This document shows positions 26,354 through 37,750 of a DNA stretch of 64,000 nt, one piece after another. Both the position numbers and the translations under genes were made by a program. This stretch comes from Anaeramoeba ignava (taxonomy: Eukaryota; Metamonada; Anaeramoebidae): assembly GCA_028826165.1 (NCBI GenBank), contig JAPDFW010000070.1:1138501-1202500 (forward strand). The letters are read 5' to 3'. Below the pieces are notes generated by a model. That model saw only the letters and a program-made list of their open reading frames with translations, ran no database searches and was not told the DNA's origin. The first letter of the stretch is position 1, and the number at the start of each line of letters is the position of its first letter.

Positions 26354-26989
26354 ATGGACAAACTCGATAAAATTGTAGCAAGACTCGAAGAAATCACTAA
26401 AAGACTTGAAATAGTCGAACAAAAACTATCAGGAAAAACAGGTGAAGTTAAACCAACAACAACAACAAGACGAGGACCAGATCCAGTTGGAGGATGGAAT
26501 GAACAAATTGGGGAACCATTAAACAAACTGATGGAACTTTCAAAGAAACTAGGAGGAGAAGTACAAGAAATTGCAACAATTTTCAAAGAAGGAATAGATG
26601 CAGAACTTGAACTAGTGAAAAAAGCGCAAACAATGAATAAACCAAGTATGGAACAACTTCAACCGCTTTTAACGCCAATTTCTGAAAAAATTATGAAATC
26701 GGGTCAATATAAAGATTCCCATCGTAGAAACTCTAAATTTTTGGATTACATCATGGCTGTTTCAGAAGGAATGGGAATTCTTGGTTGGGTTGCTGTTGAA
26801 CCTGCTCCAGCTCCATTTGCTGAAGATATGTCAAATGGCGGTATTTTTTATGGTAATAAAATCATGATGGCTAATAAGAATAAAAATCAAGATAATTATG
26901 ACTGGGGTCTTGCTGTTAATTCAGTTTATAAAGCTTTTGTTCCTTATATTAAACAATATCATACAACTGGTTTGTCGTGGAAAAAATGA
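26354..26989 (+). CDS. CAP N-terminal-domain protein lacking the C-terminal CARP domain
   Basis: Homologue of the N-terminal half of adenylyl-cyclase-associated protein (CAP/Srv2), which in yeast and animals binds cofilin-decorated actin and speeds filament disassembly. The single exon encodes 211 aa. Residues 1-30 form an amphipathic, coiled-coil-like start (KLDKIVARLEEITKRLEIVE), followed by a PTTTTRRGPD linker and the helical domain. Landmarks: LTPISEKIM, NSKFLDYIMAVSEGMGILGW, EPAPAPFAEDM, and the terminal YIKQYHTTGLSWKK matching the family's YIKEFHTTGLAW. The TGA follows at once, so the proline-rich, WH2 and C-terminal actin-monomer domains are absent. I saw no continuation in the next 300 bp. 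Confidence 0.92.
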   Translation: MDKLDKIVARLEEITKRLEIVEQKLSGKTGEVKPTTTTRRGPDPVGGWNEQIGEPLNKLMELSKKLGGEVQEIATIFKEGIDAELELVKKAQTMNKPSMEQLQPLLTPISEKIMKSGQYKDSHRRNSKFLDYIMAVSEGMGILGWVAVEPAPAPFAEDMSNGGIFYGNKIMMANKNKNQDNYDWGLAVNSVYKAFVPYIKQYHTTGLSWKK

Positions 26990-27299
26990 TTTCGTGAATT
27001 TTCAAAAAAAAAAATGAAATCCTAAAAACAAAAACACGAAAACACAAAGACATTTTAGCAAAAAACATTTTCGACTTAAATTTCAATTTTAATTTCAATT
27101 TCAATTTCAAAATTTCTCGTTTTTTTTCTTTGCTTTGATTCTTTCAAATTTTAACTTCAAATTCTCAAAAATAAAAAGCAAATAAAAACAAAAACAAAAA
27201 CAAAAACAAAAACAAATTTTTTTTTTCATTTTTATAATTTCATTTTTCTTTTTCTTTTTCTCTTTCTCTTTTTTAAATTTGGTTTTTAAAATAAATTAA
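26990..27299. other. Spacer, AT-rich low complexity
   Basis: Contains AATTTC repeats, an AAAAAC repeat at 27,178-27,212 and CTTTTT tracts. No gene seen. Confidence 0.45.
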
Positions 27300-27564
27300 A
27301 TGGATAACAAAAAGTTATTTTATTAAATTAAATTAAATTAAATTAAATTAAATTTTTTTTTTGCTTTTCGAAAAGAAAACTAATTTTCTATTTAATTTTC
27401 TATTTAATTTTCTATTATTTTGTTCTGTTTTATTTTGTTTATTTAGAAAGAAAAAAGATCAACAACAACAAGTTAAATCTTTTAAAGGTCTTTGGATTTT
27501 TTCAGCTGTACTTGCAACGATGTATTATTTTTCACCATTTTTATTGAAAATTTCTTATCTTTAA
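27300..27564 (+). CDS. Small Lys-rich single-pass membrane ORF (43 aa), tentative
   Basis: The ATG at 27300 with exon 27300-27313, then exon 27447-27564, joins across GTTATTT..TTTAG to give a 43-aa protein. It has a basic N-terminus (DNKKKKKDQQQQ), one membrane span (LWIFSAVLATMYYFSPFLL) and a TAA stop. It could be a tiny tail-anchored protein. It could also be the true 5' end of the next gene, whose visible coding part lacks a signal peptide, but I found no donor that joins them in frame. Function unknown. Confidence 0.35.
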
Positions 27565-27650
27565 TTTTTTTTTGAATAAATAAAAAAATAAATAAAAATA
27601 AAAAAAAAATATAAAAATAAAAAATAAGTGGTATCGTTACTTTGATTATT

Positions 27651-30006
27651 ATGCAAACAAGATTCAGACATACTAATAGTGGGAATGTTGAGTATCATGG
27701 AAATGGAAGAGCTTCATTAACTTGTCCTGTTAGAGGCTATTATTATGATGTTTCTCGTCCTGTAAATAAAAAATCAATTTAAATTAAAATTAAAATTAAA
27801 ATAAAAATATAAATCTAAATCTAAATATAAATATAAATCTAAATATAAATATAAATATAAATATAAATATAAATATAAATCTAAATATAAATCTAAATCT
27901 AAATATAAATATAAATATAAATATAAATATAAATATAAATATAAATATAAATATAAATATAAATATAAATATAAATATAAATATAAATATAAATATAAAT
28001 ATAAATATAAATATAAATATAAATATAAATATAAATATAAATATAAATATAAATATAAATATAAATATAAATATAAATATAAATATAAATATAAATATAA
28101 ATATAAATATAAATATAAATATAAATATAAATATAAATATAAATATAAATATAAAAATATAAATCTAAATCTAAATCTAAATATAAATATAAATCTAAAT
28201 CTAAATATAAATATAAAACACAAATATAAATATAAATATAAATATAAATATCAATATAAATATAAATCTAAATCTAAATATAAATATAAATATAAATATA
28301 AATATAAATATTTAATATAAATATAAATATCAATATCAATATAAATATAAATATAAAATAAAAATAAAAATATAAATATAAATAAATATAAACTAAAAAA
28401 TATAAATATAAATATAAATATAAATATAAATATAAATATAAATATAAATATAAATATAAATATAAATATAAATATAAATATAAATATAAATATAAATATA
28501 AATATAAATATAAATATAAATATAAATCTAAATCTAAATCTAAATATAAATATAAATATAAATATAAATATAAACATAAATATAAATACTAAATATAAAT
28601 ATAAATATAAATATAAATATAAATATAAATATAAATATAAATATAAATATAAATATAAATATAAATATAAATATAAATATAAATATAAATATAAATATAA
28701 ATATAAATATAAATATAATTATAAATATAAATATAAATCTAAATATAAATATAAATATAAAAAAATATAAATATAAAATTTTAAATATAAAAAAATCAAC
28801 TAAATATAAATATAAATATAAATATAAATATAAATATAAATACAAAATATAATTTATAAATATAATTAAATTAAATATAAATATAAATATAAAATATAAA
28901 TATAAATATAAAAATATAAATATAAATATAAATATAAAATAAATATAAATCTAAATATAAATATAAATATAAATATAAATATAAATCTAAATCTAAATCT
29001 AAATATAAATATAAAACACAAATATAAATATAAATCTAAATCTAAATCTAAATATAAATATAAATATAAATCTAAATATAAATATCAATATAAATATAAA
29101 TATAAATATAAATATAAATATAAATATAAATATAAATATAAATATAAATATAAATATAAATATAAATATAAATATAAATATCAATATCAATATAAAATAT
29201 AAAATATAAATATAAATATAAATATAAAAATATAAAATATAAATATAAATATAAATATAAATATAAATATAAAAATATAAATATAAATATAAATATAAAT
29301 ATAAATATAAATGTAAATATAAATGTAAATATAAATATAAATATAAATATAAATATAAATATAAATATAAATATAAATATAAATATAAATATAAATATAA
29401 ATATAAATATAAATATAAATATAAATATAAATATAAATATAAATATAAATATAAATCTAAATATAAATCTAAATCTAAATCTAAATCTAAATATAAATAT
29501 AAATTCAAAAATTAAAAAAGAATACAAAAACATGTTGCACATTTTATGATTATTCATGTGGAAAAGATACAATTTGTGATGTTTTATATGTGGATTATTC
29601 GAATCTTTTTATTGATAAAAGTGTAAAATGTACCGATTCACTAGGACTTTTATCATGTTCAGTTATGTCACCATGGGTTAACTGGTTTGCACCAGAAATC
29701 AACGTAGGAGATGTTCCACAAAATCTGAATGTTTGCCAAAGTTTCTGTGATCAAATTTTTGATGATTGTCATGATGCTTCTTTTGATTGCTCAAGTTTTA
29801 ATCCATTTCCAACTGATCAAAGTTGGTGTCCTGATAAAAAAGTATCAAGTATTTTTCCAAGTAATTCAACTGATTTTTGTATTCAAGTCCTTAAAGTTAC
29901 TGTTTCTACTGATTTTACTGCTTGTTTTAATTCTGGAAACTTCCTTTCATTCAATTTCTTTCTTGTTTTTTTTGCTTTGGTTTTCTTAGTTTTATCCAAA
30001 AGTTGA
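27651..30006 (+). CDS. Folate-receptor-like Cys-rich surface protein
   Basis: Exons 27651-27761 and 29521-30006 join in phase 0 (about 198 aa). The spacing of cysteines resembles the folate receptor domain: [50 protein letters not shown]-terminal hydrophobic tail ([15 protein letters not shown]) suggests a GPI-anchor signal or a membrane span. The reading frame stays open upstream of the chosen ATG to an acceptor-like AATAAG near 27,628, so there is probably an upstream exon carrying a signal peptide. The family call rests on cysteine pattern only, and folate binding cannot be inferred. Confidence 0.55.
27762..29520 (+). repeat. Giant intron of AAATAT hexamers with AAATCT blocks
   Basis: About 1.76 kb of AAATAT hexamers in sense, with islands of AAATCT, AAATGT and AATATC. 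The same island (three AAATCT, two AAATAT, then AAAACACAAAT) appears near 28,175-28,225 and again near 28,987-29,025, indicating duplication inside the array. Donor GTAAATAAA, acceptor TTAAAAAAG. Confidence 0.88.
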
Positions 30007-30139
30007 TTTTTCTTTTCATCTTTTATCTTTTATCTTTTATCTTCCCTTTTCTTTCTTTCATTCTTTCCTTATTGATTTGTTCATTATTTTCTTTTTTCAA
30101 TAAAAGAAAAATTTTTTTTCTTTTTTCATTAAAACTAAC

Positions 30140-31980
30140 AGAATTTCTAAATCTATTTTTGAATTAATAATTAATTAATAAATTAATTTATAAATATAAA
30201 AATAAAATAAAATATTGATATTATTTAATTTAAAATTATTAAAAAATTAAATAAATTAAATAAATATTTAATATTAATTTATATTAATTTCTAAATCTAT
30301 TTTTATTTATAAATTATAATAAATTAATTTATAAATATAAAAATAAAATAAAATATTGATATAATTTAATTTAAAATTATTAATAAATTAAATAAAAAAT
30401 TAAATAAATATTTGATATTAATTTATATTAATTTCTAAATCTATTTTTATTTGTAAATTGTAATAAATTAATTTATAAATATAAAAATAAAATAAATTAT
30501 TGATATTAATTAATTTAAAATTATTAATAAATTAAATAAAAATTAAATAAATATTTGATATTAATTTATATTAATTTTAAATCTATTTTTATTTATAAAT
30601 TGTAATAAATTAATTTATAAATATAAAAATAAAATAAAATATTGATATAAATTAATTTAAAATTATTAAAAATAAATAAAAATTAAATAAATATTTGATA
30701 TTAATTTATATTAATTTCTAAATCTATTTTTATTTAGAAATTATAATAAATTAATTTATAAATATAAAAATAAAATAAATTATTGATATAAATTAATTTA
30801 AAATTATTAAAAATTAAATAAAAATTAAATAAATATTTGATATTAATTTATATTAATTTCTAAATCTATTTTTATTTGTAAATTGTAATAAATTAATTTA
30901 TAAATATAAAAATAAAATAAAATATTGATATAATTTAATTTAAAATTATTAATAAATTAAATAAAAAATTAAATAAATATTTGATATTAATTTATATTAA
31001 TTTCTAAATCTATTTTTATTTATAAATTATAATAAATTAATTTATAAATATAAAAATAAAATAAATTATTGATATTATTTAATTTAAAATTATTAAAAAT
31101 TAAATAAAAATTAAATAAATATTTGATATTAATTTATATTAATTTCTAAATCTATTTTTATTTATAAATTGTAATAAATTAATTTAAAATATAAAAATAA
31201 AATAAATTATTGATATAAATTTAATTTAAAATTATTAAAAATTAAATAAAAATTAAATAAATATTTGATATTAATTTATATTAAATTCTAAATCTATTTT
31301 TATTTATAAATTATAATAAATTAATTTATAAATATAAAAATAAAATAAAATATTGATATTATTTAATTTAAAATTATTAATAAATTAAATAAAAATTAAA
31401 TAAAAATTTGATATTAATTTATATTAATTTCTAAATCTATTTTTATTTATAAATTATAATAAATTAATTTATAAATATAAAAATAAAATAAAATATTGAT
31501 ATAATTTAATTTAAAATTATTAAAAATTAAATAAAAATTAAATAAATATTTGATATTAATTTATATTAATTTCTAAATCTATTTTTATTTATAAATTATA
31601 ATAAATTAATTTATAAATATAAAAATAAAATAAAATCTTGATATAAATTAATTTAAAATTATTAAAAATTAAATAAAAATTAAATAAATATTTGATATTA
31701 ATTTATATTAAATTCTAAATCTATTTTTATTTATAAATTATAATAAATTAATTTATAAATATAAAAATAAAATAAAATATTGATATAATTTAATTTAAAA
31801 TTATTAATAAATTAAATAAAAAATTAAATAAATATTTGATATTAATTTATATTAATTTCTAAATCTATTTTTATTTATAAATTATAATAAATTAATTTAT
31901 AAATATAAAAATAAAATAAATTATTGATATAAATTAATTTAAAATTATTAAAAATTAAATAAAAAATTAAATAAAAAAAA
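30140..31980. repeat. Satellite family 1, left array, unit about 142 bp, about 13 copies
   Basis: The landmark AAATCTATTTTTATTT recurs near 30,149, 30,293, 30,436, 30,576, 30,717, 30,858, 31,003, 31,147, 31,289, 31,429, 31,573, 31,715 and 31,860. The outermost unit is a variant containing GAATTAATAATTAATTAAT. The array lies upstream of glutamate dehydrogenase copy 1. Confidence 0.9.
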
Positions 31981-32458
31981 AATAAATAAAAAAAAGCAAA
32001 AAAAAAATAAATTAAATTGGATTAAATTAAAAATTAACTTATTAAAAAATTAAATAAAAAATAAAATAAAATTAATTAATTAAACAAAATAAAATTAATT
32101 TAAAATATATATTTTATTAATAATTTTATTATTAAATTTTAATTTAAATAAATTTAATTAAATAAATAATTAAAACAAAAAAAAAGAGAAAAAAAATTTT
32201 TTTTTTGTCAATTCATCAAATAAATAAAAAATAAATAAAAATAAATAAATAAAAAAAAAGATCATTTTCATTTTCATTTTTTTTCTCTCAAATTTAATAA
32301 TAAAAGAAGTAAAAAACAAAAACAAAATAAAACAAAAATAAAAACAAAATAAAAAACACACAAAAAAGCAAATTATTATTAAAAATGATTTGAAAAAAAA
32401 ATTAACAAAAAATTAACAAAAAAATTTAAATAAAAAATTAAATAAAAATAGAAGAGAA
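31981..32458. other. 5' flank of glutamate dehydrogenase copy 1
   Basis: AT-rich flank with poly-A runs. It aligns with both sides of the insertion in the right arm: ATAAAATAA at about 32,061-32,069 corresponds to 54,489 onward, and AATTTAAATAAATTT from 32,141 corresponds to 51,922 downward. The roughly 70 bp between are unique to this arm. No gene was seen. Confidence 0.65.
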
Positions 32459-34027
32459 ATGGCAGAAGAAGTTAAAAGAATTCTTGAAGGAGTTAAAAAA
32501 AGAGATCCAGATCAACCAGAATTTTATCAAGCAGTTGAAGAAGTTTGCACAACATTAATTCCACTTCTTGAAAAAGAACCTAAATACATTCCAATTCTTG
32601 AAAGAATTGTTGAACCAGAAAGAGTTGTTATGTTCAGAGTTGCATGGGTTGATGATAAAGGTAAAAATTAATATTAAATTAAAATTAAAATTAAAATTAA
32701 AATTAAAATTTAAAATTAAAATTATTATTTAAAATTAAAATTAAAATTAAAACTAAAATTAAAATTAATATTAAAATTAAAATTAAAATTCATTTATAAA
32801 TTAAAATTAAAATTAAAATTCATTTATAAATTAAAATTAAAATCAAAATTCATTTATAAATTAAAATTAAAATTAAAATAAATAGGAAAAGAGCATGTTA
32901 ACAGAGGATACAGAGTTCAATTCAATAGCGCTATTGGACCATACAAAGGAGGATTAAGATTCCGAGACAATGTTAATCTTTCAATCATCAAATTCCTTGG
33001 ATTTGAACAAATCTTCAAAAATGCATTAACAACACTTCCAATGGGAGGAGGAAAAGGAGGATCTGATTTCGAACCAAAAGGAAAATCTGATCTTGAAGTT
33101 ATGAGATTTTGCCAATCCTTCATGAGTGAATTATTCAGACACATTGGACCAAACACAGATGTTCCAGCTGGAGATATTGGAGTTGGTGGTCGAGAAATTG
33201 GATTCTTATTCGGAATGTACAAGAAAATCGTTAACAGATTTGAAGGAGTTTTAACAGGAAAAGGAGCTAATTGGGGAGGTTCATTAATTAGACCTGAAGC
33301 AACTGGATATGGAGCAGTTTATTTCATGGAAAAAATGTTAGCTGCCAATGATATGGATATGAAAGGAAAGAAAGTTCTTGTTAGTGGAGCTGGAAATGTT
33401 GCTCAATATTGTGTTGAAAAACTTCTTCATGTTGGAGCTATTCCATTAACTGTTAGTGATACAAGTGGATGTGTTTATGAACCTGAAGGATTTACTCATG
33501 AAAAATTAGCTTATGTTTTCAAAATCAAGAATGAAGAAAGAAAACCAATTTCAGAATACACCAAATACTCTAAAGAAGCACAATTCTTCCCAAAAGAAAA
33601 TCCATGGAGAAGATTCAAAGCTGATATTGCAATGCCATGTGCAACACAAAACGAAGTTGATACTGAAGATGCCAAAGCACTTGTTGCAAATGGAGTTAAA
33701 GCTATTGGAGAAGGAGCTAATATGCCATCAACACCAGGAGCTATTGCTGTTTACTTTGAAAACAATGTTCTTTATGGACCAGCTAAAGCTGTTAATGCTG
33801 GAGGTGTTGCTGTTTCAGGTCTTGAAATGAGTCAAAACAGTTTGAGATTATCTTGGACTCGAGAAGAAGTTGATGCTAAACTTAAGAAAATTATGGGAGA
33901 TATTTTCGATTCTTGTTTCAATGCAGCTAAGACTTATGCTAAGAATCCTAAAGATTACATGACTGGAGCTAATATTGCTGGATTTTTGAAAGTTGCAGAA
34001 GCTATGTTACAACAAGGAGTTCTTTAA
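32459..34027 (+). CDS. gdhA: NADP-type glutamate dehydrogenase, copy 1
   Basis: Reversible amination of 2-oxoglutarate to glutamate; small hexameric GDH class, probably cytosolic. Exons 32459-32660 and 32886-34027 join in phase 1 (447 aa, the usual length). Motifs: [21 protein letters not shown] cut short here as [18 protein letters not shown], substrate-binding [11 protein letters not shown] with its lysines, [30 protein letters not shown], the Rossmann glycines [11 protein letters not shown], and [12 protein letters not shown]. Codon use is strongly biased (GGA, GTT, GCT), as in a highly expressed gene. It is almost identical to copy 2, and the exon differences I noticed are synonymous. The intron is a 225-nt AAATTA array with three CATTTATAAATT units. 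Confidence 0.96.
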
Positions 34028-34331
34028 ATTACTTTTCCTTTCTTTTTTTCAATTTTCAATTTCCAATTCTTAATTCAATTCTTAATTCAATTCTCTCTTT
34101 TTCAGATTTATCCTCAATCTTAATCAAAATCATTTCATCCAAAATCATCTTTACAGAAATGATCTAATTTGGAAAATTCAATTCATTTTCTTTTTTTTTT
34201 AAGAAACAAAAACAAGAAACAACAAGAAACAAAAAACAAATTTTAATTTTAATTAATAAAATTTAAATAAGAGAGAAAAAAAAACAAAAATTTTATTTTT
34301 TCATTTTTTCATTTTTCTTTCAATTTTAAAA

Positions 34332-35931
34332 ATGAAAATAATTTCAATCAAACAATTAATAATAATAACTTTATTTTTATTAATAATTAATAATCAAAAT
34401 ATTAATAAAGTTTATTCACATCCAATAATAATAATAAATGATATTGATCCATCTCAAATTGAAAATTTAACAAAAACTTCAATAAATGGAAATGAATGTT
34501 TTTCTGGATATATTGAAGTTAATAAAACTTATGGAGCAGCATTATTTTATATTTTTCATCCATCTCAATCAAATCCACTTCAAAATCCATTTGGTGTTTG
34601 GCTTCAAGGTGGACCTGGTGATTCTGCAATGGTTGGAATGTTTATGGAAAATGGACCTGTATTAATTTCATCAAATGGAACACTTTATAATAATCCTTAT
34701 TCTTGGAATAAAATTCTTAATATGCTTTATATTGATAATCCAGCAGGAACTGGATTTAGTTATGTTAATAATTCAGCAGGATATGTTGTTGATGAAGATG
34801 ATATGGCGAATGAATTATATATTGGATTAACTATTTTTTTTCAAAAATATACAAAATATTTTGGAAATGATTTATACAAAATTATATTTGGAATATTTTA
34901 AATTTTATGGATTGGAAGTATCACCATCTTTTTAATAATTTTATTTTAATTTTAAATATTTTAAATTTTAAAAGGAATTTAATTTTTATTTTAAATTTTA
35001 TTAATTTTAATTTTAATTTTAATTTTAATTTTAATTTTAATTTTAATTTTAATTTTCAAAAATTAATAAGGTGATGGATGGACTGATCCAATAAATCAAG
35101 TTACAACATTTGCTAATTATTCTGTTTCAACAGGACTTATTGATCCAAATCAAAAATCTGAAATTGAAGAAATACAAAATCAATGTGTAAATTTTATCGA
35201 AAATCAAGAATGGCTTCAAGCTTCTGAATATTTCAGAGGAATAATAGAAACAATTACAAATATATCAGGAGGAGTTAACATATATGATATTAGAGAATAT
35301 GGAGATTATGATTACACAAGTTTATCAAATTTCCTTAATTCACCTGAAACTCAAAAAAGTCTTGGTGTTAATAAAACTTGGATTAGACATAGTTCACTTG
35401 TAATGAAAAATTTATTTGAAGATATGTCAAAAAGTGTTCGAAGTTTTGTATCAGCATTATTATATAATAATTACAAAGTATTGATTTATAATGGAGAATT
35501 TGATTTAATTGTTAATACAGTTGGAACACTTAAATGGATAAATCAATTAAATTGGAAATATATTGATAATTTTAAAAACACAACAGCAATTACATGGAGA
35601 GTTGATAATAAATTTGCAGGATTAGTAAGAAATTATGAGAATTTATGGCAAATATTTGTTTCTGATGCTGGACATTTATTGTAAATTAATTTAATTTATT
35701 TAATTTATTTATTTATTTATTTATTAATTTATTTATTTATTTACTTATTTATTTATTTACTTATTTATTTATTTACTTATTTATTTAGACCTGTAATTTA
35801 TATTTTATATTTTATAATTTTATATTTTTATATTTTAATTATTAATTATTTTTATAAACAAAAAATAGATGAATCAACCAGAATTTGCTTTGGATATGAT
35901 TAAAAAATTTATTAATGATATTCCTTTTTAA
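34332..35931 (+). pseudogene. Serine carboxypeptidase (S10) copy 1, catalytic serine region lost
   Basis: Secreted or lysosomal serine carboxypeptidase family. Exon 1 starts at 34332 with a signal peptide (LIIITLFLLIINN) and keeps VWLQGGPG and DNPAGTGFSYV. After GNDLY the sequence collapses: about 46 bp that in copy 3 encode IFGESYGGKYTPS, including the nucleophile serine, are missing. The following exon end and intron are scrambled, with an early TAA near 34,899. Downstream parts look intact: exon 35071-35680 with YNGEFDLIVN, the 4-nt microexon 35789-35792, and exon 35869-35931. The call as a pseudogene rests on loss of the catalytic motif. Confidence 0.82.
35789..35792 (+). other. 4-nt microexon ACCT, carboxypeptidase copy 1
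   Basis: Between TTATTTAG and GTAATTTA lies ACCT. It completes a Leu codon (TT+A) and supplies CCT for Pro, giving GHLLP before MNQPE, the family's catalytic-His motif (GH-x-x-P-x-D-Q-P). Without it the frame does not join. Confidence 0.82.
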
Positions 35932-36088
35932 TTATTCCAAAAACAAATTTTCTTTTCCTTTTTCTTTTCTTTTTTCTTTTTTCTTTTTTGAAATTTTCTC
36001 AATACTCGACATCTCGTCATCAAAATCTTTACAAAAATGATCTAATTTGGAAAATTCAATTTATTTTTTCAATTTTAAAAAAGAAAAA

Positions 36089-37614
36089 ATGAAAATAATT
36101 TCAATCAAACAAATAATAATAATAACTTTATTTTTACTAATAATTAATAATCAAAATATTAATAAAGTTTATTCACATCCAATAATAATAATAAATGATA
36201 TTGATCCATCTCAAATTGAAAATTTAACAAAAACCTCAATAAATGGAAATGAATGTTTTTCTGGATATATTGAAGTTAATAAAACTTATGGAGCAACATT
36301 GTTTTATATTTTTCATCCATCTCAATCAAATCCACTTCAAAAGTCCATTTGGGATTTGGCTTCAAGGTGGACCTGGTGCTTCTTCACTAATTGGAATGTT
36401 TATGGAAAATGGACCTGTATTAATTTCATCAAATGGAACACTTTATAATAATCCCTATTCTTGGAATAAAATTCTTAATATGATTTATATTGATAATCCA
36501 GCAGGAGTTGGATTTAGTTATGTTAATAATTCAGCAGGATATGTTGTTGATGAAGATGATATGGCGAATGAATTATATATTGGATTAACTATTTTTTTTC
36601 AAAAATATACAAAATATTTTGGAAATGATTTATATATATTTGGAGAAAGTTATGGAGGAAAATATACACCATCTATTGCATACAAAATTATGTCTAAAGG
36701 AAATATTTTAAATTTAAAAGGAATTGGAATTGGTAAACTTTATTATTTTAATTTTAAATTTTAATTTTAATTTTAATTTTCAAAAATTAATAAGGTGATG
36801 GATGGACTGATCCAATAAATCAAGTTACAACATTTGCTAATTATTCTGTTTCAACAGGACTTATTGATCCAAATCAAAAATCTGAAATTGAAGAAATACA
36901 AAATCAATGTGTAAATTTCAATTGAAAATCAAATCAATGGCTTCAAGCTTCAGGATTTATAAAAGAAATAATAGAAACAATTACAAATATTTCAGGAGGA
37001 GTTAACATATATGATATTAGAGAATATGGAGATTATGATTACACAAGTTTATCAATATTTCTTGATTTACCTGAAACTCAAAAAAGTCTTGGTGTTAATA
37101 AAGCCTGGCTTCATCATAATCCTGTAGTATTTGATCGATTATTTGAAGATGTGTCAAAAAGTGTTCGAAGTTTTGTATCAGCATTATTGTTTAATAATTA
37201 CAAAGTATTGATTTATAATGGAGAATTTGATTTAATGGTTAATACAGTTGGAACACTTAAATGGATAAATCAATTAAATTGGAAATATATTGATAATTTT
37301 AAAAACACAACAGCAATTACATGGGAAGTTGATAATAAATTTGCAGGATTAGTAAGGAATTATGAGAATTTGTGGCAAATATTTGTTTCTGATGCTGGAC
37401 ATTTATTGTAAATTAATTTAATTTATTTTAATTTACTTATTTATTTTATTTATTAATTTACTTTACTTATTTATTTAGACCTGTAATTTATATTTTATAT
37501 TTTTATTATTTTATATTTAAATTATTAATTATTTTTATAAACAAAAAATAGATGAATCAACCAGAATTTGCTTTGGATATGATTAGAAAATTTATTAATG
37601 ATATTCCCTTTTAA
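36089..37614 (+). pseudogene. Serine carboxypeptidase (S10) copy 2, frameshifted
   Basis: Tandem duplicate of copy 1, including its upstream flank. The frame starts at 36089 and shifts at about 36,342 (CAAAAGTCCATTTGG against CAAAATCCATTTGG), a one-base insertion. The remaining exon 1, to 36732, keeps GGPGASSL (closer to the family's GGPGCSS) and GESYGGKYTPS. Exon 36795-37407 has further small indels near 36,918-36,935 that create a TGA. The catalytic Asp region, the 4-nt microexon 37479-37482 and the last exon 37552-37614 (MNQPEFALDM) are intact. Two independent lesions favour a pseudogene over one sequencing error. Confidence 0.8.
37479..37482 (+). other. 4-nt microexon ACCT, carboxypeptidase copy 2
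   Basis: Same context as copy 1 (TTATTTAG, ACCT, GTAATTTA), with the same phase on both sides. Confidence 0.8.
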
Positions 37615-37750
37615 TTATTCCAAAAACAAATTTTCTTTTCCTTTTTCTTATTTTTTTTCTTTTTTTGGTTCAAAAATAATAAATAATAAAAAAATAATTG
37701 AAATCTACTTTTATGATTATTTATTTCAATGTTAAATTTCCAATTAATTT

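Larger units (their letters stand above)
30112..35955 (+). repeat. Left arm of a large inverted duplication
   Basis: Contains satellite family 1, glutamate dehydrogenase copy 1 and carboxypeptidase copy 1 in that order on the plus strand. The mirror-image order is at 47,625-56,748. Outer edges match: CATTAAAACTAACAG at 30,127 pairs with CTGTTAGTTTTAATG at 56,717. Inner edges match just past the carboxypeptidase stops. Confidence 0.9.

Noticed and set aside
27774-29572. Long ORFs made only of Leu-Tyr, Ile-Phe or Ile-Tyr dipeptides, here and in other introns.
   Set aside because: They are hexamer repeats read in frame, inside introns with supported splice sites.
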